From: Albimonas sp051747505
Lineage (GTDB): Bacteria > Pseudomonadota > Alphaproteobacteria > Rhodobacterales > Rhodobacteraceae
Reading direction: 5' to 3'
Assembly: GCA_051747505.1 (NCBI GenBank)
Contig: JBNJGE010000216.1
Coordinates: forward strand, 1 to 6,275
Length of the DNA: 6,275 nucleotides
The notes below the pieces were generated by a model. It saw only the letters and a list, made by a program, of their open reading frames with translations, had not been told where the DNA came from and did no database searches. Position 1 is the stretch's first letter. Every line of letters starts with the position of its first letter. Below, piece after piece: positions 4,449 through 6,275 of this stretch. The translations under genes were made by a program, and so were the position numbers.

Positions 4449-5258
4449 TCAGAGACGGCGCAGGGCGGCCTCGCCGGCGATCAGCTCGCCCTCCGCGCGG
4501 TCGAAGCGCAGATGCGCCAGCGCCTCGCCGTCGGCGGCGGTGAAGAGGGTCCCGGCGGGCCTGCCCTCGGCGGTGCGGATCTCGGTTCCGGGCTCGGGCG
4601 CCTCGCCCACGACGGCGACGCGGGCGAGGCCCTTTCGCAGGGTGGTCTTGTGGTGCATGCGCGCGACGACCTCCTGACCGACGAAGCAGCCCTTGCGGAA
4701 GTCCACGCCGTGCAGGCGCTCGAAGCCGGCCTCGAGGATATGGGTGTCGGGGGTGAGCTCCAGCCCGGACTCGGGGACCTCGGCGGCGACGCGCAGGGCG
4801 GCGTAGGCCTGCGGGGAGGCGGGCTCGGCGCCGGTCGCCTGCAGGGCGGCCTCCGCGTCGGGGGCGTAGAGGCGGAAGCCGAGGCGGGGGTCGCGGGGGT
4901 CCTCGGCGAGGCGGGCGCCCTGGGGGGGCGCGGGGGGCGTGTCGGCGCCCCAGAGGAGTGTGACGCGCAGGCCGGAATCCTTGAGCTCCACCGGGCGGCG
5001 CAGGCGGTACATGGCCAGCCGCTGGATCAGCGCCTGGGCCTGGGCGGCGGCGACGTCCACCAGCAGGTCCTCGGGGCCGTCGGCCAGGATGAAGAAATCG
5101 GAGAGGTACTTGCCCTGGGGGGTGAGCAGGGCGGCGTAGACGGCGCGGTCGCCCTTTGCCTGCTCGACATCGTTGGTCACGAGGCCCTGGAGGAAGTCCC
5201 GCGCCTCGGGCCCGCCGAGGCGGATGACGCGGCGGTCGGTCGCCAGTCCCTTGAGCAT
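4449..5258 (-). CDS. ygfZ: YgfZ/CAF17-type folate-binding Fe-S cluster maintenance protein
   Basis: This 269-residue cytoplasmic protein belongs to the YgfZ/GcvT-fold family. YgfZ binds tetrahydrofolate and supports assembly or repair of certain [4Fe-4S] enzymes, such as the tRNA-modifying radical SAM protein MiaB. The family signature KGCFVGQE is at 189-196 with the essential-type Cys191, followed by VVARMHHK (197-204). The N-terminal FLQGLVTNDV (22-31) and LTPQGKYLSDFFI (45-57) segments are typical of the folate-binding GcvT-like part. A Pro-rich linker (TPPAPPQG, 107-114) is encoded over long G/C homopolymers. Length is normal for alphaproteobacterial members. The ATG at 5258 is chosen over an in-frame ATG 12 codons upstream because the upstream piece is only an arginine-rich tail and a GGGGAG sequence lies about 8 bases before 5258. 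It is divergent from a dihydroorotase gene. The assignment is sure. Confidence 0.93.
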   Translation of the reverse strand: MLKGLATDRRVIRLGGPEARDFLQGLVTNDVEQAKGDRAVYAALLTPQGKYLSDFFILADGPEDLLVDVAAAQAQALIQRLAMYRLRRPVELKDSGLRVTLLWGADTPPAPPQGARLAEDPRDPRLGFRLYAPDAEAALQATGAEPASPQAYAALRVAAEVPESGLELTPDTHILEAGFERLHGVDFRKGCFVGQEVVARMHHKTTLRKGLARVAVVGEAPEPGTEIRTAEGRPAGTLFTAADGEALAHLRFDRAEGELIAGEAALRRL

Positions 5259-5319
5259 GCCTCTCTCTCCCCTTCTCCGTCGGGCGCCGCGCATGGGCGT
5301 CGCGCCGCGCGCTCCCTCC

Positions 5320-5328
5320 TGCTACATG
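5320..5328 (+). promoter_or_regulatory. Possible extended -10 for the dihydroorotase gene
   Basis: TGCTACATG at 5320-5328 has the TGn extension before a TACATG hexamer, about 39 bases before the ATG at 5367. I see no recognisable -35 at 16-18 bp. The rest of the 108-bp divergent gap (5259-5366) shows no clear operator or terminator. Confidence 0.27.
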
Positions 5329-5366
5329 GGCCGGAGCGGCCCCGAGACCAAGCATGGAGAGACCCC

Positions 5367-6275
5367 ATGAACGCCCCCGACCTCATCCTGCGCAACGGAA
5401 CGGTGGTCAACCAGGACGGCGTGGGGCGGGCCGACATCGCGGTGCGCGGGGGGCGCATCGTGGATATCGGGGACCTCACGCGCACGGACGCGGGCGAGGT
5501 CATCGACTGCGAGGGGCTGCATGTCCTGCCCGGCGCGATCGACAGCCAGGTGCATTTCCGCGAGCCGGGCATGGAGGCGAAGGAGGACCTGGAGACGGGC
5601 GCCCGGGCCGCCGCGCTGGGCGGCGTGACCAGCGTGTTCGAGATGCCCAACACCTCGCCCACGACCACCGGCTTCGACGCGCTGGAGGACAAGATCGCGC
5701 GCGGGCGGGCGCGCATGGCGGTGGACTTCGCCTTCTGGTTCGGCGCCTCGGCCGACAATGTCGAGCTTCTGGCGGAGGCCGAGCGGCGCGAGGGCTGCGC
5801 GGGCATCAAGATGTTCATGGGCTCCTCCACCGGCACGCTGCTGGTCTCGGAGGACGCGCATGTGGCGCGCGTGCTGGCGGCGGGACGGCGGCGCGTGGCG
5901 GTGCATTCCGAGGAGGAGGTGCGGCTGGAGGCGCGCAAGGGGATGCGGGTTGCGGGCGATCCGGCCTCGCATCCGGTCTGGCGGGACGCGGAGGCGGCGC
6001 GACTGTGCACGGAGCGGCTGATAAGGCTGGCGCGCGCGGCGGGGCGGCGGATTCATGTGCTGCACATATCCACCGCCGACGAGATCCCGCTGCTGGAGGC
6101 GAACAAGGACCTGGTGACGGCGGAGGCGACGCCGCATCACCTGACGCTGTCGGCCGAGGACTACGCGCGGCTGGGCACGCTGATGCAGATGAACCCGCCG
6201 GTGCGGGACGCGGCCCACCGGGAGGGCGTCTGGGACGGGCTGCGGCGCGGGGTGATCGACGTGCTGGGCTCCGAC
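5367..6275 (+). CDS. Dihydroorotase, amidohydrolase superfamily (3' end outside window)
   Basis: Dihydroorotase catalyses the reversible cyclisation of N-carbamoyl-aspartate to dihydroorotate in de novo pyrimidine synthesis, in the cytoplasm. The 303 codons present cover the N-terminal beta-domain (1-58) and most of the metal-binding barrel. DSQVHFREPG (59-68) carries metal His63 and the substrate-carboxylate Arg65. MPNT (93-96) gives the second carboxylate contact, Asn95. Lys148 in GIKMFMGSSTG is the expected carbamylated lysine; His180 and His233 (LHIST) are further ligands. The final codon is the Asp of a GSD motif that normally continues to HAPH. The first His of the usual HxH is Gln61. 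The ATG is preceded by GGAGAG at a 6-base spacing. REPG argues against allantoinase or hydantoinase. Whether this is the main PyrC or a paralogue cannot be told from the window, so no symbol is given. Confidence 0.9.
   Translation, partial: MNAPDLILRNGTVVNQDGVGRADIAVRGGRIVDIGDLTRTDAGEVIDCEGLHVLPGAIDSQVHFREPGMEAKEDLETGARAAALGGVTSVFEMPNTSPTTTGFDALEDKIARGRARMAVDFAFWFGASADNVELLAEAERREGCAGIKMFMGSSTGTLLVSEDAHVARVLAAGRRRVAVHSEEEVRLEARKGMRVAGDPASHPVWRDAEAARLCTERLIRLARAAGRRIHVLHISTADEIPLLEANKDLVTAEATPHHLTLSAEDYARLGTLMQMNPPVRDAAHREGVWDGLRRGVIDVLGSD

Noticed and set aside
3463..4677. Plus-strand open frame across the convergent gap
   Set aside because: It is out of frame with the SDR gene, antisense to the lipoprotein and ygfZ, and low-complexity.
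3997..5355. A 452-residue minus-strand protein ending as the lipoprotein
   Set aside because: Its first three quarters are an out-of-frame reading of ygfZ. The real start at 4320 has a strong ribosome binding site and a lipoprotein signal.
5322..6218. Minus-strand open frame opposite the dihydroorotase
   Set aside because: No recognisable domain, Arg/His/Pro-rich composition, and the plus strand carries all dihydroorotase motifs.

Overview
This window is very GC-rich (roughly three quarters G+C by eye) and most likely comes from an alphaproteobacterium of the Rhodobacterales (Rhodobacteraceae/Paracoccaceae). The reasons are the extreme GC bias, a VPLPA-type exosortase sorting signal, a TTAA-N7-TTAA CtrA-type box, and the mix of neighbouring genes: GST, queG, a periplasmic TPR protein, an atypical SDR, ygfZ and a dihydroorotase. 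No mobile element, CRISPR array, rRNA or tRNA is visible. Most of the window is chromosomal housekeeping sequence.

Layout. (1) 1-91: the C-terminal tail of a glutathione S-transferase-like protein (+). (2) 92-241: a leader region with a CtrA-type box, a weak promoter and an inverted repeat, feeding a small secreted VPLPA-CTERM protein (242-982, +). (3) 983-1089: a gap holding a 14-bp bulged hairpin, followed by queG (+), the epoxyqueuosine reductase of tRNA queuosine synthesis. The queG body is intact, but no ATG, GTG or TTG exists where its start should be. (4) 2231-2977: a periplasmic TPR protein (-), convergent with queG and divergent from the next gene across a 60-bp promoter region. (5) 3038-3910: an atypical SDR-fold NAD(P)-binding protein (+). 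(6) 3911-3996: a convergent gap with a long hairpin and two G-quadruplex-type motifs on opposite strands. (7) 3997-4320: a small lipoprotein (-) with a glycine-in-every-heptad repeat. (8) 4449-5258: ygfZ (-), a folate-binding Fe-S maintenance protein. (9) 5367-end: a dihydroorotase (+) cut by the window edge just at a metal-binding Asp.

How they work together. There is no single pathway operon. QueG carries two [4Fe-4S] clusters and YgfZ supports Fe-S enzymes, but they are separate transcription units and the link is only thematic. The genes alternate in direction, so the short gaps carry paired promoters or shared terminator-like structures.

The items most worth checking are the missing queG start codon, the CtrA-type box in front of the exosortase substrate, the Gly-heptad lipoprotein, and the structured convergent gap at 3911-3987. 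I see no convincing new multi-gene system.
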